Source: Clostridiales bacterium
GTDB lineage: Bacteria; Bacillota; Clostridia; Christensenellales; Aristaeellaceae
Length of the DNA: 41,847 bases
Direction of reading: 5' to 3'
NCBI GenBank assembly: GCA_015056175.1
Contig: SVGT01000017.1
Span: forward strand, 1 to 41,847
Positions 32,183-40,253 of the stretch are shown here, one piece after another (position 1 is the first letter of the stretch; every line of letters begins with the position of its first letter). A program made the translations under genes and the position numbers. Below the pieces are notes generated by a model. The model did not search any database and was not told the origin of the DNA. It saw only the letters and a program-made list of their open reading frames with translations.

Positions 32183-32740
32183 ATGATTACTGCTGGCGAT
32201 TTCAAAAAGGGCATTACCGTAGAATGGGACGGCGGCGTGTGGACCATCGTGGACTTCCAGCACGTCAAGCCCGGCAAGGGCGCTGCCTTTGTGCGCACCA
32301 AGATCAAGAACATCATGAACGGCGCCGTGGTTGAACGCTCCTTCAACCCCACCGACAAGATGCCCCGCGCCATCATCGAAACCAAGGAAATGCAGTACCT
32401 GTACAATGACGGCGACCTGTACTACTTCATGGATCCCGAAACCTTCGAGCAGATGCCCCTGAACAAGGACGCTGTGGAAGAAGCCATCCAGTTCGTGAAG
32501 GAAAACTCCAACGTCACCATCCGTTACTTCAAGGGCCAGGCCTTCTCTGTGGAAGCTCCCAACTTTGTGGAACTGGAAATCGCCCACACCGAGCCCGGCT
32601 TCAAGGGCGACACCGCCACCAACAACTTCAAGCCCGCCACCACCGAGACCGGCTATGAAATCCAGGTGCCCCTGTTCATCAACATCGGCGACGTGATCAA
32701 GATCGACACCCGTACGGGCGAATATCTGTCCCGCGCCTAA
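32183..32740 (+). CDS. efp: Elongation factor P
   Basis: A 185-residue, three-domain protein of standard length. The tip of domain I reads [10 protein letters not shown], with K32 as the position that is modified in many bacteria; EF-P helps ribosomes through polyproline stretches. The C-terminal domain has the conserved [20 protein letters not shown]. The start ATG 32183 follows TTGGAGGAA. Codon use is that of a highly expressed gene. No epmA/B or ymfI-type modifying gene lies nearby. The next gene starts 19 bases downstream. Confidence 0.97.
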   Translation: MITAGDFKKGITVEWDGGVWTIVDFQHVKPGKGAAFVRTKIKNIMNGAVVERSFNPTDKMPRAIIETKEMQYLYNDGDLYYFMDPETFEQMPLNKDAVEEAIQFVKENSNVTIRYFKGQAFSVEAPNFVELEIAHTEPGFKGDTATNNFKPATTETGYEIQVPLFINIGDVIKIDTRTGEYLSRA

Positions 32741-32759
32741 TTTGAAAGGAGCTCTTCCT

Positions 32760-33266
32760 ATGAGCAATCTGACCGACCGCGTGTCCTACCTGATGGGCCT
32801 GGCCGAAGGTCTCAATCTGAACGATTCCACCAGCGAGGGCAAGGTGCTCATCAAAATGCTGGAAATGCTCAGCGAAATGGCCGACGAAATCGAAACCCTG
32901 CGCCGCGACCATGACGAACTGGACGAATATGTGGAAAGCATCGACAGCGACCTGAGCGATATGGAAGAAGCCATCTTCGGCGATGACGACGAGGATGACG
33001 ATGAAGAAGGCTGCTGCGGCTGCTCCTGCGAATGTGAAGACTGCGACGACTGCGATTGCGACGGCGACTGCGATAACTGCGAATGCGACTGCGATTGCGA
33101 CGAATGCGACGAAGACGATGACGACGACCGTGTGGTGGAGTATGCCTGCCCCCATTGCGGCGCCGAAATGACCTTCGAAGTGGACAGCTTCGATTTTGAC
33201 GAGGACTATCTGTGCCCCGCCTGCCACAAGCCCCTGTTCCCCGAATCCCCCATGGATGAGGAATAA
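32760..33266 (+). CDS. CD1247-type domain protein with Cys/Asp-rich insert and zinc ribbon
   Basis: A 168-residue acidic protein in three parts. Residues 1-74 are helical (DRVSYLMGLAEGLNL, then SEMADEIETLRRDHDELDEY and VESIDSDLSDMEEAIFG) and match the CD1247 N-terminal domain seen beside efp in Clostridia. Residues 75-123 are made almost wholly of Asp, Glu and Cys, with 14 cysteines between residues 85 and 116. Residues 128-160 form a zinc ribbon (C130-x2-C133, C152-x2-C155). The insert resembles a metallothionein in composition and looks to have grown by repeats of TGCGAC-like codons. Role unknown; metal storage, metal delivery or redox sensing are guesses. AAAGGAG precedes the start, and it is cotranscribed with efp. 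Confidence 0.8.
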   Translation: MSNLTDRVSYLMGLAEGLNLNDSTSEGKVLIKMLEMLSEMADEIETLRRDHDELDEYVESIDSDLSDMEEAIFGDDDEDDDEEGCCGCSCECEDCDDCDCDGDCDNCECDCDCDECDEDDDDDRVVEYACPHCGAEMTFEVDSFDFDEDYLCPACHKPLFPESPMDEE

Positions 33267-33278
33267 GTGACACACCCA

Positions 33279-33308
33279 AACGCGCTGCACCTTTGCGGCG
33301 CGTTTTTT
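33279..33308 (+). terminator. Intrinsic terminator after the Cys/Asp-rich gene
   Basis: AACGCGCTGC (33279-33288) pairs with GCGGCGCGTT (33295-33304), loop of six, then a T run. It lies only five bases before the ribosome-binding site of the next gene, for which no separate promoter is visible. Confidence 0.88.
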
Positions 33309-33327
33309 GTTCGGAAAGGATCACGCT

Positions 33328-34071
33328 ATGCCCCAGCTTTTTTCGCCCCACGCACAGCCCTTCTTTTATGAGGGCGGCAGCCACGGCGTGCTGCTGCTCC
33401 ACGGCTTTACCGCCTGCCCCGCCCAGATGATCCCCCTGGGCAAGCGCCTGCATGAAGCGGGCTTTTCCGTCCGCGCCGTGCGCCTGCCCGGCCACGGCAC
33501 CTCCCCCGAGGATATGAAAAAGAGCACCTGGCAGGATTGGCTTGGGGAGGCCCTGCAGGCCGCGGAGGATATGCAGAAAAGCTATCCCCACTTTTCGATC
33601 GCCGGGCTTTCCATGGGCGGCGCGCTGACGCTGATCCTGGCAGCAAAACTCAACCCCACCTGCTGCGTCACGCTGGCTGCGCCCACGGCGGCCAACAATC
33701 CTCTGGCCCGCTTTGCAGGTATTCTGCACCCCATCTACCCCACCGTGCACACCCGGGTCGGCCGCACGTCGCTTGGGGAATATGACCTGGGCTATCCAAG
33801 CTATCCCACCAAAAAGGTGGCCGATCTCAACCGCATCATCCGCATGAGCAATGAGAGTTTGCCCCGCGTCACCTGCCCGCTGCTTTCCGTCCAGTCCGTG
33901 AAGGACAAAACCATCGTCCCGGAGAGCATGGATCTGATCCAGCGCCGTGCCGGCAGCCGCATCAAGGAGCATCTGTGGCTCAGGGAAGCGCCCCATGTGG
34001 TGACGCTGTCCACGGAGCTGCCGCTGATCGCAGATACCATGATCCGCTTCCTGCGCGCACAGGAAAAATAA
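33328..34071 (+). CDS. Alpha/beta hydrolase, carboxylesterase or monoacylglycerol lipase type
   Basis: A 247-residue cytoplasmic hydrolase. LLLHGFTACP forms the oxyanion region, GLSMGGAL carries the serine nucleophile, VKDKTIVP the acidic residue and APHVVT the histidine, completing the triad. Size and sequence fit thermostable-carboxylesterase (Est30) or monoglyceride-lipase relatives. The start ATG 33328 follows GGAAAGGA. Lying just behind a terminator without a promoter of its own, it probably depends on read-through from the efp operon. The true ester substrate is unknown. Confidence 0.88.
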   Translation: MPQLFSPHAQPFFYEGGSHGVLLLHGFTACPAQMIPLGKRLHEAGFSVRAVRLPGHGTSPEDMKKSTWQDWLGEALQAAEDMQKSYPHFSIAGLSMGGALTLILAAKLNPTCCVTLAAPTAANNPLARFAGILHPIYPTVHTRVGRTSLGEYDLGYPSYPTKKVADLNRIIRMSNESLPRVTCPLLSVQSVKDKTIVPESMDLIQRRAGSRIKEHLWLREAPHVVTLSTELPLIADTMIRFLRAQEK

Positions 34072-34110
34072 CAAAAAGAAAAGAACTGCAGCAGTGAGAG
34101 TGATGGAAAG

Positions 34111-34179
34111 GAAGAAGTTTTTCTTCGCTTTACATCAAAGAAATACCGAAACAGCAAGCCCACCAGGGCTTACTGTTTC
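34111..34179. repeat. Two hairpin-forming inverted repeats before the second AT-rich islet
   Basis: GAAGAA (34111-34116) and TTCTTC (34121-34126) form a small stem. A larger stem pairs 34148-34161 with 34166-34179 (14 bases, one mismatch, loop ACCA). No T run follows either, so terminator function for the hydrolase gene is uncertain. They fill the 166-base gap between the hydrolase and the AT-rich gene. Confidence 0.55.
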
Positions 34180-34202
34180 TTGTACTGCTGTGATATCATG
34201 GA

Positions 34203-34221
34203 AACGATAAGCTTTATCGTT
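34203..34221. promoter_or_regulatory. Perfect 8-bp palindrome, candidate operator
   Basis: AACGATAA (34203-34210), a GCT spacer and TTATCGTT (34214-34221). It lies between a poor TATCAT -10 (34194-34199) and the AGGAG site (34224-34228) of the AT-rich gene, a good place for a repressor or for an RNA hairpin next to the ribosome-binding site. Confidence 0.5.
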
Positions 34222-34237
34222 GTAGGAGCGTAGCAAT

Positions 34238-34567
34238 ATGAAGTATTTTGTTTTTGACAATCAGAGAAAAGGTACTTGTTATCACGAATTCTACAAAGGT
34301 AAGTGGGATGAGCATACCTTTTGGAAAGCGGATTCAATATCATTACATGATTGTTTTATGTTTGATGGATTTGTTGATGCAATTGTTGAAGTAATTCCTA
34401 CCTATGATCCATATGGCGAAACAGAAATATCTATTGAGGACTGGAATGAGATTGGAAAAATCATCTTAACGAAAGATCAAAAATCACAAGAAGTTTTCAA
34501 CGAGGCCAACGGATGGCTGAAAGAGGTTTTCAAAACATATACATGCTTTACTGTTTTGGGGCTCTGA
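34238..34567 (+). CDS. Unknown AT-rich protein, 109 residues
   Basis: I do not recognise this protein. It is small, soluble and rich in aromatic residues (FYKGKWDEHTFWKAD), acidic in the middle (YDPYGETEISIEDWNE) with no signal or membrane segment. Base composition is very unlike the neighbours: one sampled line has 20 of 60 G+C, against 39 of 60 in the preceding gene. AGGAG lies nine bases before ATG 34238. Size, acidity and islet setting recall orphan immunity proteins of toxin systems, but there is no toxin gene here and this is only a guess. Confidence 0.7.
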   Translation: MKYFVFDNQRKGTCYHEFYKGKWDEHTFWKADSISLHDCFMFDGFVDAIVEVIPTYDPYGETEISIEDWNEIGKIILTKDQKSQEVFNEANGWLKEVFKTYTCFTVLGL

Positions 34568-34603
34568 CAACTTCCAATTTACCAAGCAACTGAAAATCCT
34601 TCT

Positions 34604-34621
34604 CCCTCCGCTTGAGGAGGG
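34604..34621. repeat. Short GC hairpin in the islet 3' region
   Basis: CCCTCC (34604-34609) with GGAGGG (34616-34621). A second inverted repeat, CACTG-TAC-CAGTG, follows near 34634-34646. The 203 bases between the AT-rich gene and the next gene hold these, the terminator below and nothing else I can name. Confidence 0.4.
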
Positions 34622-34673
34622 CGCAATTATACGCACTGTACCAGTGCATTGCGTTTATTCTGCTATATAAGGA

Positions 34674-34710
34674 AACGAGCACCCGATACGTCACCGGATG
34701 CTCGTTTTTT
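34674..34710 (+). terminator. Intrinsic terminator downstream of the AT-rich gene
   Basis: AACGAGCA (34674-34681) pairs with TGCTCGTT (34699-34706), with CCG/CGG inside, then TTTTTT. About 107 bases beyond the AT-rich gene; the reverse direction has only a short T run. Confidence 0.8.
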
Positions 34711-34770
34711 GCTAATGGATAAACTGTTCCTTAAGCGCTCTCCCGCCAGATAGCAGTTCTTTTTGTTTGC

Positions 34771-35283
34771 TCATTCCTGCCCCGTAAGCGGCACGTCCAT
34801 GATCTCCCGCTTGGGCCAGAAGGCGCACAGCCGCAGCCGGTCGATGCGCGCGGGCATGGGCGTAAACACCTTTGCCAGCGCGGGCAGCGCAGCAGCCACA
34901 TGCTCCACCGTGTCGATCAGCATGGTGGTGTGGGGCAGCCATAGATGCCCGCCCACCACATCGGACCCGCAGGCCCGCTGCAATGCGCTCAATCTTTCGC
35001 ACATGTCCGGCGCCGCAAACAGCACCTGCCCGCCGGGCATCACGCCCATGTGGCGGATATCAACGGTCAAAGGCGCAAAGCGCTCCGCCGCAGCCCGGGC
35101 GATGCGGACGGCCTCCTCCTCCCTGTTCAGCGGGAAGGTGGCCAGCGAAATATGGTGGCGCAGCCCGGGCGTCTGGGTGCCCGTAAAGCCGGCCTGCTGC
35201 ACCGCGTCATACCACCTGGAAATGCGCACTTGATCCGCCTCGCAGTACTCCGCCATCAGCGTGAGAAAGGATTCCTGCACCAT
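34771..35283 (-). CDS. 2H phosphoesterase / 2'-5' RNA ligase-like protein
   Basis: A 170-residue protein with two H-x-[S/T] motifs, HIS at residue 44 (HHISLATF) and HTT at residue 118 (WLPHTTML). This pair is the active site of the 2H superfamily, which includes LigT/ThpR RNA 2',3'-cyclic phosphodiesterases. The true substrate, RNA end or small nucleotide, is not known. It is the last gene of the recD2-comF-tcdA operon, 15 bases after tcdA, with AAGGGTG before its ATG. An RNA-repair or cyclic-phosphate role beside tRNA-modifying TcdA would be plausible but is inference. Confidence 0.82.
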   Translation of the reverse strand: MVQESFLTLMAEYCEADQVRISRWYDAVQQAGFTGTQTPGLRHHISLATFPLNREEEAVRIARAAAERFAPLTVDIRHMGVMPGGQVLFAAPDMCERLSALQRACGSDVVGGHLWLPHTTMLIDTVEHVAAALPALAKVFTPMPARIDRLRLCAFWPKREIMDVPLTGQE

Positions 35284-35298
35284 GTGATCACACCCTTC

Positions 35299-36000
35299 TT
35301 ACTTGCCCGCCAGATCGCATATCACGCGCCCAGCCAGCAGATACCCCGCCACCGGCGGCACAAAAGAGATGCTACCCGGCGCATGACGGCCAAACTCGCT
35401 GTCCGCCACCACACGCAGCGGCTCCTCCCGGCTGTATACCACCGTCAGGTGATGGATATTGCGCTTCTTCAGCTCCCGCCGCATGACCCGGCACAGGGGG
35501 CATACGCTGGTTTTTGCGATGTCCGCGACCTCCAGCATGCCGGGGTTCAGTTTATTGCCCGTGCCCATGCAGCTGATGACGGGCACTGAAAGCGCCTGAC
35601 ATTTTTCGATCAAAAGCAGCTTGGAGGTCACGGTATCGATGGCGTCCACCACGTAATCGTAGCGGTCAAGGGGGTAGTTTTCCGCGTTGTCCGCGCCGTA
35701 AAACACCGGCTCCAGATGCAGTTTCAGCGCCGGATTGATATCCGTAAGGCGCTTTGCCGCAGCCTCCGTCTTTTGCATGCCCACGGTGGAGCAAAGCGCC
35801 ATCAGCTGGCGGTTCAAGTTGCTTTCGCTTACGGTATCGGCGTCAAACAGCGTCAGCTCGCCAACGCCTGCACGCACCAGCGCTTCTGCGCAGGCGCCGC
35901 CCACGCCGCCAAGGCCAAACAGGGCCACATGGCTGCTTTTCAGTTTTTCAACGCCCGTGCTGCCCAGCAGCAGCGCCGTTCTTTCCTGCCACGCTTCCAT
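35299..36000 (-). CDS. tcdA: tRNA threonylcarbamoyladenosine dehydratase (TcdA/HesA-ThiF family)
   Basis: A 233-residue E1-like enzyme. The nucleotide-binding motif is ALFGLGGVGGACAE, followed by LFDADTVSESNLNRQ, and the C-terminal TSVCPLCRVMRRELKKR with GSISFVPPVAGYLLAG is the TcdA signature. TcdA uses ATP to cyclise t6A in tRNA to ct6A. I chose ATG 36000, ten bases from AAGGGG at 36011-36016; ATG 36009 lies only one base from it. The start falls inside the end of comF, which runs in another frame, giving an overlap of 53 bases. Confidence 0.9.
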   Translation of the reverse strand: MEAWQERTALLLGSTGVEKLKSSHVALFGLGGVGGACAEALVRAGVGELTLFDADTVSESNLNRQLMALCSTVGMQKTEAAAKRLTDINPALKLHLEPVFYGADNAENYPLDRYDYVVDAIDTVTSKLLLIEKCQALSVPVISCMGTGNKLNPGMLEVADIAKTSVCPLCRVMRRELKKRNIHHLTVVYSREEPLRVVADSEFGRHAPGSISFVPPVAGYLLAGRVICDLAGK

Positions 36001-36712
36001 TCTTTTCATTCCCCTTATAATGCCATACCACGCAGGCGCACAAAAGATGCACTTCCCTTGCGCCGCCCTGCAATAGCACTTTCGCGCAGGCACGCGCCGT
36101 GCTGCCCGATGTGCGCACGTCGTCCACCAATAGAATTTTCTTGCCCGATATATCCGCATCCCCGCAAAGCGCAAATGCGTTTTCCACATTGCTGCGCCTG
36201 GCGCGGAGGGAAGCAAGCGTGCTCTGGGGCGATGTGGCGCGAAAACGCATCAGCGCGTTTCCCACAGGCACACAGATGCGCACGCCCACGCCCTGTGCCA
36301 GTAATTGCGCCTGATTGCAGCCCCGCGGACGCTCCCTTCTGGCATGCAGCGGCACCGGCACGATCAGGTCAAAATCCCGGACGGGCAGTGCATCCGCCAT
36401 GGCATCCGTAAGATACGCAAGGCCGTCGTCCATATCGCGGAACTTGAGCTGCATGACCAGCGTTCTGGCAGCGCCCGTGTACATAAAGGGCGCGTAGGTG
36501 CTTACGATATGCTCCATGCCGCCGTTTTTGCAAAAGCGGCACACGCCGCCCGCCTCCACATAGCTTTTGCATCTTTCGCAGGAGGAGGCAGGGATGCGTG
36601 TATCCCACAGTCTGTCTTGGCATTTCCTGCACAGCGCATTTTTCCCGTCCATTTTGCGCGCTTCCCCGCAGATAATGCACCGGACGCCCCGAGGAAAGAG
36701 CACGGACAACAT
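35948..36712 (-). CDS. comF: ComF family phosphoribosyltransferase-like protein
   Basis: A 254-residue protein with an N-terminal zinc-binding region (CIIC at C12-C15, CRKC at C28-C31, then CERC and CRFC) and a phosphoribosyltransferase domain with ILLVDDVRTSGST as the PRPP loop. ComF proteins take part in DNA uptake for competence, near the ComFA helicase. The preferred start is ATG 36712, which overlaps the recD2 stop (TGATG); ATG 36724 is possible. The last 20 or so residues (Gly/Asn/Lys-rich) lie beyond the usual end of the family and overlap tcdA. Confidence 0.88.
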   Translation of the reverse strand: MLSVLFPRGVRCIICGEARKMDGKNALCRKCQDRLWDTRIPASSCERCKSYVEAGGVCRFCKNGGMEHIVSTYAPFMYTGAARTLVMQLKFRDMDDGLAYLTDAMADALPVRDFDLIVPVPLHARRERPRGCNQAQLLAQGVGVRICVPVGNALMRFRATSPQSTLASLRARRSNVENAFALCGDADISGKKILLVDDVRTSGSTARACAKVLLQGGAREVHLLCACVVWHYKGNEKNGSVAGKNGAAAGQHGR

Positions 36713-38901
36713 CACATCTCGCATAGCCGTTCACGCAGGGCAGTGTAGCGCATGGCGATATGATCGTTGCGCACCATGGAGGCGATGGCCTCCTCCCTGC
36801 CCACCAGCACCACCAGCTTCCGGGCGCGGGTCAGTGCGGTATAAAACAGATTGCGGTTCAGCAGCATGGAATTGCCGCCCACCACGGGCATCACCACGCA
36901 GGGGAACTCGCTGCCCTGGCTTTTGTGCACGCTGAGGCAGTAGGCCAGTTCCAGCTCCTCCAGTTGCTGATACATGTATTCCACATGGCGGTCGTCGTCA
37001 TACTGGACGGACACCACTTTTTCTTCCCTGTCGATATCCAGAATGAAGCCCATATCGCCGTTGAACACGCCCAATCCCTCCTGGCCCGTGCTTTCGCACC
37101 GCCATTCCAGGGAGTAGTTGTTTTTGATGTGCATCACCTTGTCGCCCACGCGGAACACCGTATCGCCAAAGGTCATTTCCTTTTTGTAAGGTTTGGGCGG
37201 GTTGAGCGCGCTTTGCAGGAGCTTATTCATATTGGTCACGCCGCACACGCCCTTTTTCATGGGCGAAAGCACCTGGATATCCTGCACGGCGCTTTTGCTG
37301 TTTAAAAATTTGGGCAGGCGCTGGGCGCACAGACCCACGATGGTCTCCGCCGCATCCTCCTGACCGTACTTGCGCTCGAAGAAAAAATCGCTGCCTTTCT
37401 GGTTGAGTACGGGCATATCGCCCTGATTGATGCGGTGGGCGTTGAGCACGATCAGGCTCTTTTCATCCTGCCGGAAAATGTCCGTCAGCCGCACGGAGGA
37501 GATCACGCCGCTGCGCAGAATATCGCCCAGCACATTGCCCGCGCCCACGGAGGGCAATTGATCCGCATCGCCCACCAGAATGAGCCGGGTGCCGGGCTTC
37601 AGCGCCCGCAACAGCGAGCGCATGAGAAAGATATCCACCATGGACATTTCGTCCACGATCACGCAGGTGCAGTCCAGCGGGTTTTCCTCGTTGCGCTGGA
37701 AGGTTTCTTCATCGCCGGCGTATTCCAGCAGCCGGTGCAGCGTTTTGGCCTCCTGGCCGGTGGCCTCGCTCATGCGCTTGGCGGCGCGGCCGGTGGGCGC
37801 GGCCAGCAATACGTCCTTGCCCATCAGGCTTAAAATGCAGTTGATGATGGTGGTTTTGCCGGTGCCGGGGCCGCCGGTGATGACCATCAGGCCGCTGTGC
37901 AGCGCCTCGGCCACCGCCTTTTTCTGCACGGCGCTGAAGCGGATGGCGCAGCGCTTTTCAAAATCGGCGATCTCCCGCTCCACCGCCTGGGGCAGCACCA
38001 CCTGCGCCGCATCCATGATCATGTGCAGACGCCTGGCCACTTCCCGCTCTGCATAGTAGAAAGCAGGCAGCATGACGCAGGTCACGCCGCCAAGCTCTGT
38101 CAGCACCACGTCGCGGCTGAGCAGCAGCGCTTTCAGCGGCTCCTGCAGCATTTCTTCCTCCACCCGCAACAGGTGCGCCGCGTGGGAGAGCAGCTGGCTT
38201 TGCGGCAGGTACGTATGCCCGCCGTTTCCCGCCGCCTCCTGTAGGGCGTACTTGATGCCCGCCTGCAGACGATATTCACTGTCCTGCATCAGGCCCATGG
38301 ACAGGGCGATGCGGTCGGCGGTGAGGAAGCCCACGCCGTCGATATCGTCCACCAGGCGGTAGGGATTTTCCTTGACCACCTGCTGCACGCGGTCGCCGTA
38401 GCGCTTGCTGATCTTCACCGCCAGCGCCGGGCTGACGCCGTAGGACTGCAAAAACACCATGGCCTGGCGCACGGCGTACTGCTCCCTGAAGCTGTCGGCG
38501 ATCAGTTTGGCACGCTTCCTGCCGATGCCGGGCACCTGAGAAAGCTTGGCGGGCGAATCGCTGAGCACTTCCAGGGTCTTGAGCCCAAATTCCTGCACGA
38601 TGAGCCGGGCGGTTGCGGGGCCCACCCCGTGGATGAGGCCGCTGCCCAGAAAGCGCTCCATGCCAAGCAGGGACGTGGGCGTGCGCAGCTGGCAGCCCGT
38701 GGCCTTCCACTGTCTGCCGTACTGGGGATGCTCCACCCAATCGCCCTCAAAGCACACCTGCTCGCCGGGTGACAGCGCAGGCAGCACGCCCACCACCATC
38801 ACATCCTGACGGCCAAAGCGGGCCTCCAGCACGGTGTAGCCGTTTTCATCGTTGCGAAACACGGTATCCTGCACCACGCATTCCAATTGTGCCATGCGCA
38901 T
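36712..38901 (-). CDS. recD2: ATP-dependent RecD2-type DNA helicase
   Basis: A 729-residue SF1B 5'-3' helicase. An OB-like N-terminus is followed by helix-hairpin-helix motifs (GVGPATARLI, VPGIGRKRAKLI), then the motor with Walker A TGGPGTGKTT (about residue 345), Walker B VIVDEMSMVD, and late motifs SVHKSQGSEFPCVV and YTALTRARKLVVLV. RecD2 occurs without RecBC and aids replication-fork and mismatch repair. Start taken as ATG 38901; ATG 38895 or GTG 38904 are close alternatives around AGGTGAT. It leads an operon with comF, tcdA and the 2H phosphoesterase. Confidence 0.95.
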   Translation of the reverse strand: MRMAQLECVVQDTVFRNDENGYTVLEARFGRQDVMVVGVLPALSPGEQVCFEGDWVEHPQYGRQWKATGCQLRTPTSLLGMERFLGSGLIHGVGPATARLIVQEFGLKTLEVLSDSPAKLSQVPGIGRKRAKLIADSFREQYAVRQAMVFLQSYGVSPALAVKISKRYGDRVQQVVKENPYRLVDDIDGVGFLTADRIALSMGLMQDSEYRLQAGIKYALQEAAGNGGHTYLPQSQLLSHAAHLLRVEEEMLQEPLKALLLSRDVVLTELGGVTCVMLPAFYYAEREVARRLHMIMDAAQVVLPQAVEREIADFEKRCAIRFSAVQKKAVAEALHSGLMVITGGPGTGKTTIINCILSLMGKDVLLAAPTGRAAKRMSEATGQEAKTLHRLLEYAGDEETFQRNEENPLDCTCVIVDEMSMVDIFLMRSLLRALKPGTRLILVGDADQLPSVGAGNVLGDILRSGVISSVRLTDIFRQDEKSLIVLNAHRINQGDMPVLNQKGSDFFFERKYGQEDAAETIVGLCAQRLPKFLNSKSAVQDIQVLSPMKKGVCGVTNMNKLLQSALNPPKPYKKEMTFGDTVFRVGDKVMHIKNNYSLEWRCESTGQEGLGVFNGDMGFILDIDREEKVVSVQYDDDRHVEYMYQQLEELELAYCLSVHKSQGSEFPCVVMPVVGGNSMLLNRNLFYTALTRARKLVVLVGREEAIASMVRNDHIAMRYTALRERLCEM

Positions 38902-38930
38902 CACCTGCCTTTCAAATCTGTATCCAAATC

Positions 38931-38959
38931 AATGTACCACGTTCTATGCCATCCGTCAA
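38931..38959 (-). promoter_or_regulatory. Promoter of the recD2 operon
   Basis: Minus-strand TTGACG (38959-38954), 17 bases, TACATT (38936-38931). It lies directly behind the terminator of the SH3-domain gene. Confidence 0.7.
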
Positions 38960-38961
38960 TC

Positions 38962-38993
38962 AAAAAAGGGGACGCCCCCGAAGGGACGTCCCG
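38962..38993 (-). terminator. Terminator of the SH3-domain gene
   Basis: Minus-strand GGGACGTCCC and GGGGCGTCCC pair (10 bp, one G-U) around a TTCG tetraloop, followed by a T run. Confidence 0.9.
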
Positions 38994-39005
38994 AAAGCAT
39001 TCTCA

Positions 39006-40163
39006 TCACTTGAGGAAGGCGGTCATCATATAGCCCACGGTGTTGCCGTAGCGCACCTGCGTCCACTCGTCGCCGGGGGTGAGCACCACCACCTGATTGC
39101 CGGAATACAGTTTTTCGTACACCGCGCCGCTGACCTTGCTGGGAGCGGAGCGGAGGTTCACATAGGTGTTGCCGTTCTGCACCGTTTTGACGGGCACGCT
39201 GGGCACGCCGTGGAGCGTAACGTACTTGGTCATCACATAGCCGATGTTGCCGCTGCTCCTGCCGTACACCTTGCACCAGGTTTCGCCCTGCTCGATGATC
39301 TCCAGGCGGATGCCGTTCTTATAGGTGCACAGCACCTTGGCGGAGGTGGAGGGCTGCTGGCGCAGATTGAGGAACTGGGTGGCGCGGGGGTTGTTGACGA
39401 TCACATAGCCGTTGGTTTTGGGCACGGACGTCTGGGGCTGACTGCCGGCGGACGTGCTGCCCGCCTTGCGCAGGAAATCCGGATCCATAAAGCCTTCCCG
39501 GGTGCCCACGCGCACAGCCCAGAATTCATCGCCCTTGAGGGTGACGGTGACGGCGGTGCCGTTCTTGTAGCTGGCCAGAATGCCGCCCTTCATCGAGGGT
39601 GCGTTGCGCAGGTTGAGGCCGCCGGAATTGCCGGTGTGCACAATGTAGTTTTCCTCCTGCGCGCCGCCCGAAACCTGCACAAATTCCTTGCGGAAGTAGC
39701 CGGTGTTGCCGTCCTGCATCCGCACGTAGTACCAGCCGTCCGCGTAGCCGAGGGTAGAAAAGCCGGCGCCGTTATAGTAGATGGCCAGCACGGGAGCGCT
39801 GTAGCTGGGATACTGGCGGAGGTTGAGGAAATGGGAGGACACGGGGTTTTTGACCACGCCCGTATTGCCCACGCCGCCCATTTCGCGGACGGACGTCAGA
39901 TAGTTGCCGGCCATATAGCCGTAAGCGCCCGTTTCCACCACGCGGCAGTAGTGCCAGCCGTTATCCTCATGGGACAAGATCTCCACCCAGTCATTTTCAT
40001 AAGCGCGGCCCAGCCACTGGGCAGAGGCAGAGGGCTCCTTGCGCAAATTGAGGGTGGCGCTGCCCGTCACCACCGCATATTCCTTTTCCGCGGCCAGCGC
40101 AGGCACAGAGATGAGCGACAGGGCCATCACCAGTGCGCACAGCGCAGACAGTAAACGTTTCAT
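39006..40163 (-). CDS. Exported protein with five bacterial SH3 domains
   Basis: A 385-residue protein with a signal peptide (ALAA, near residue 25) and five SH3_3-type domains. Each is marked by a LNLR or VNLR box followed by a proline-serine turn, at residues 38, 113, 183, 265 and 335. A short Ser/Gln-rich linker (about 236-250) separates the third and fourth. Such domains bind peptidoglycan. No catalytic domain is fused, so it may be a wall-binding scaffold or a partner of a separate hydrolase such as the NlpC/P60-like protein at 18131. AAAGGGGAAG precedes the ATG. It has its own terminator; the promoter is not clear. Confidence 0.88.
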   Translation of the reverse strand: MKRLLSALCALVMALSLISVPALAAEKEYAVVTGSATLNLRKEPSASAQWLGRAYENDWVEILSHEDNGWHYCRVVETGAYGYMAGNYLTSVREMGGVGNTGVVKNPVSSHFLNLRQYPSYSAPVLAIYYNGAGFSTLGYADGWYYVRMQDGNTGYFRKEFVQVSGGAQEENYIVHTGNSGGLNLRNAPSMKGGILASYKNGTAVTVTLKGDEFWAVRVGTREGFMDPDFLRKAGSTSAGSQPQTSVPKTNGYVIVNNPRATQFLNLRQQPSTSAKVLCTYKNGIRLEIIEQGETWCKVYGRSSGNIGYVMTKYVTLHGVPSVPVKTVQNGNTYVNLRSAPSKVSGAVYEKLYSGNQVVVLTPGDEWTQVRYGNTVGYMMTAFLK

Positions 40164-40253
40164 GTTCCACTTCCCCTTTCAAGTGCCTTGTACTTATTCA
40201 ACGAGGGTTTTGATCTATCTGTTCCCGCAAAATGCCTTTGCAGGAAAATTTCT

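Noticed and set aside
33028-33110. TGCGAC-type tandem repeats as a CRISPR or satellite
   Set aside because: The period is codon-based and in frame with the Cys/Asp insert; there are no spacers.
34604-34646. Small hairpins as a non-coding RNA gene
   Set aside because: No convincing promoter with both elements precedes them; kept only as repeats in the 3' region of the islet gene.
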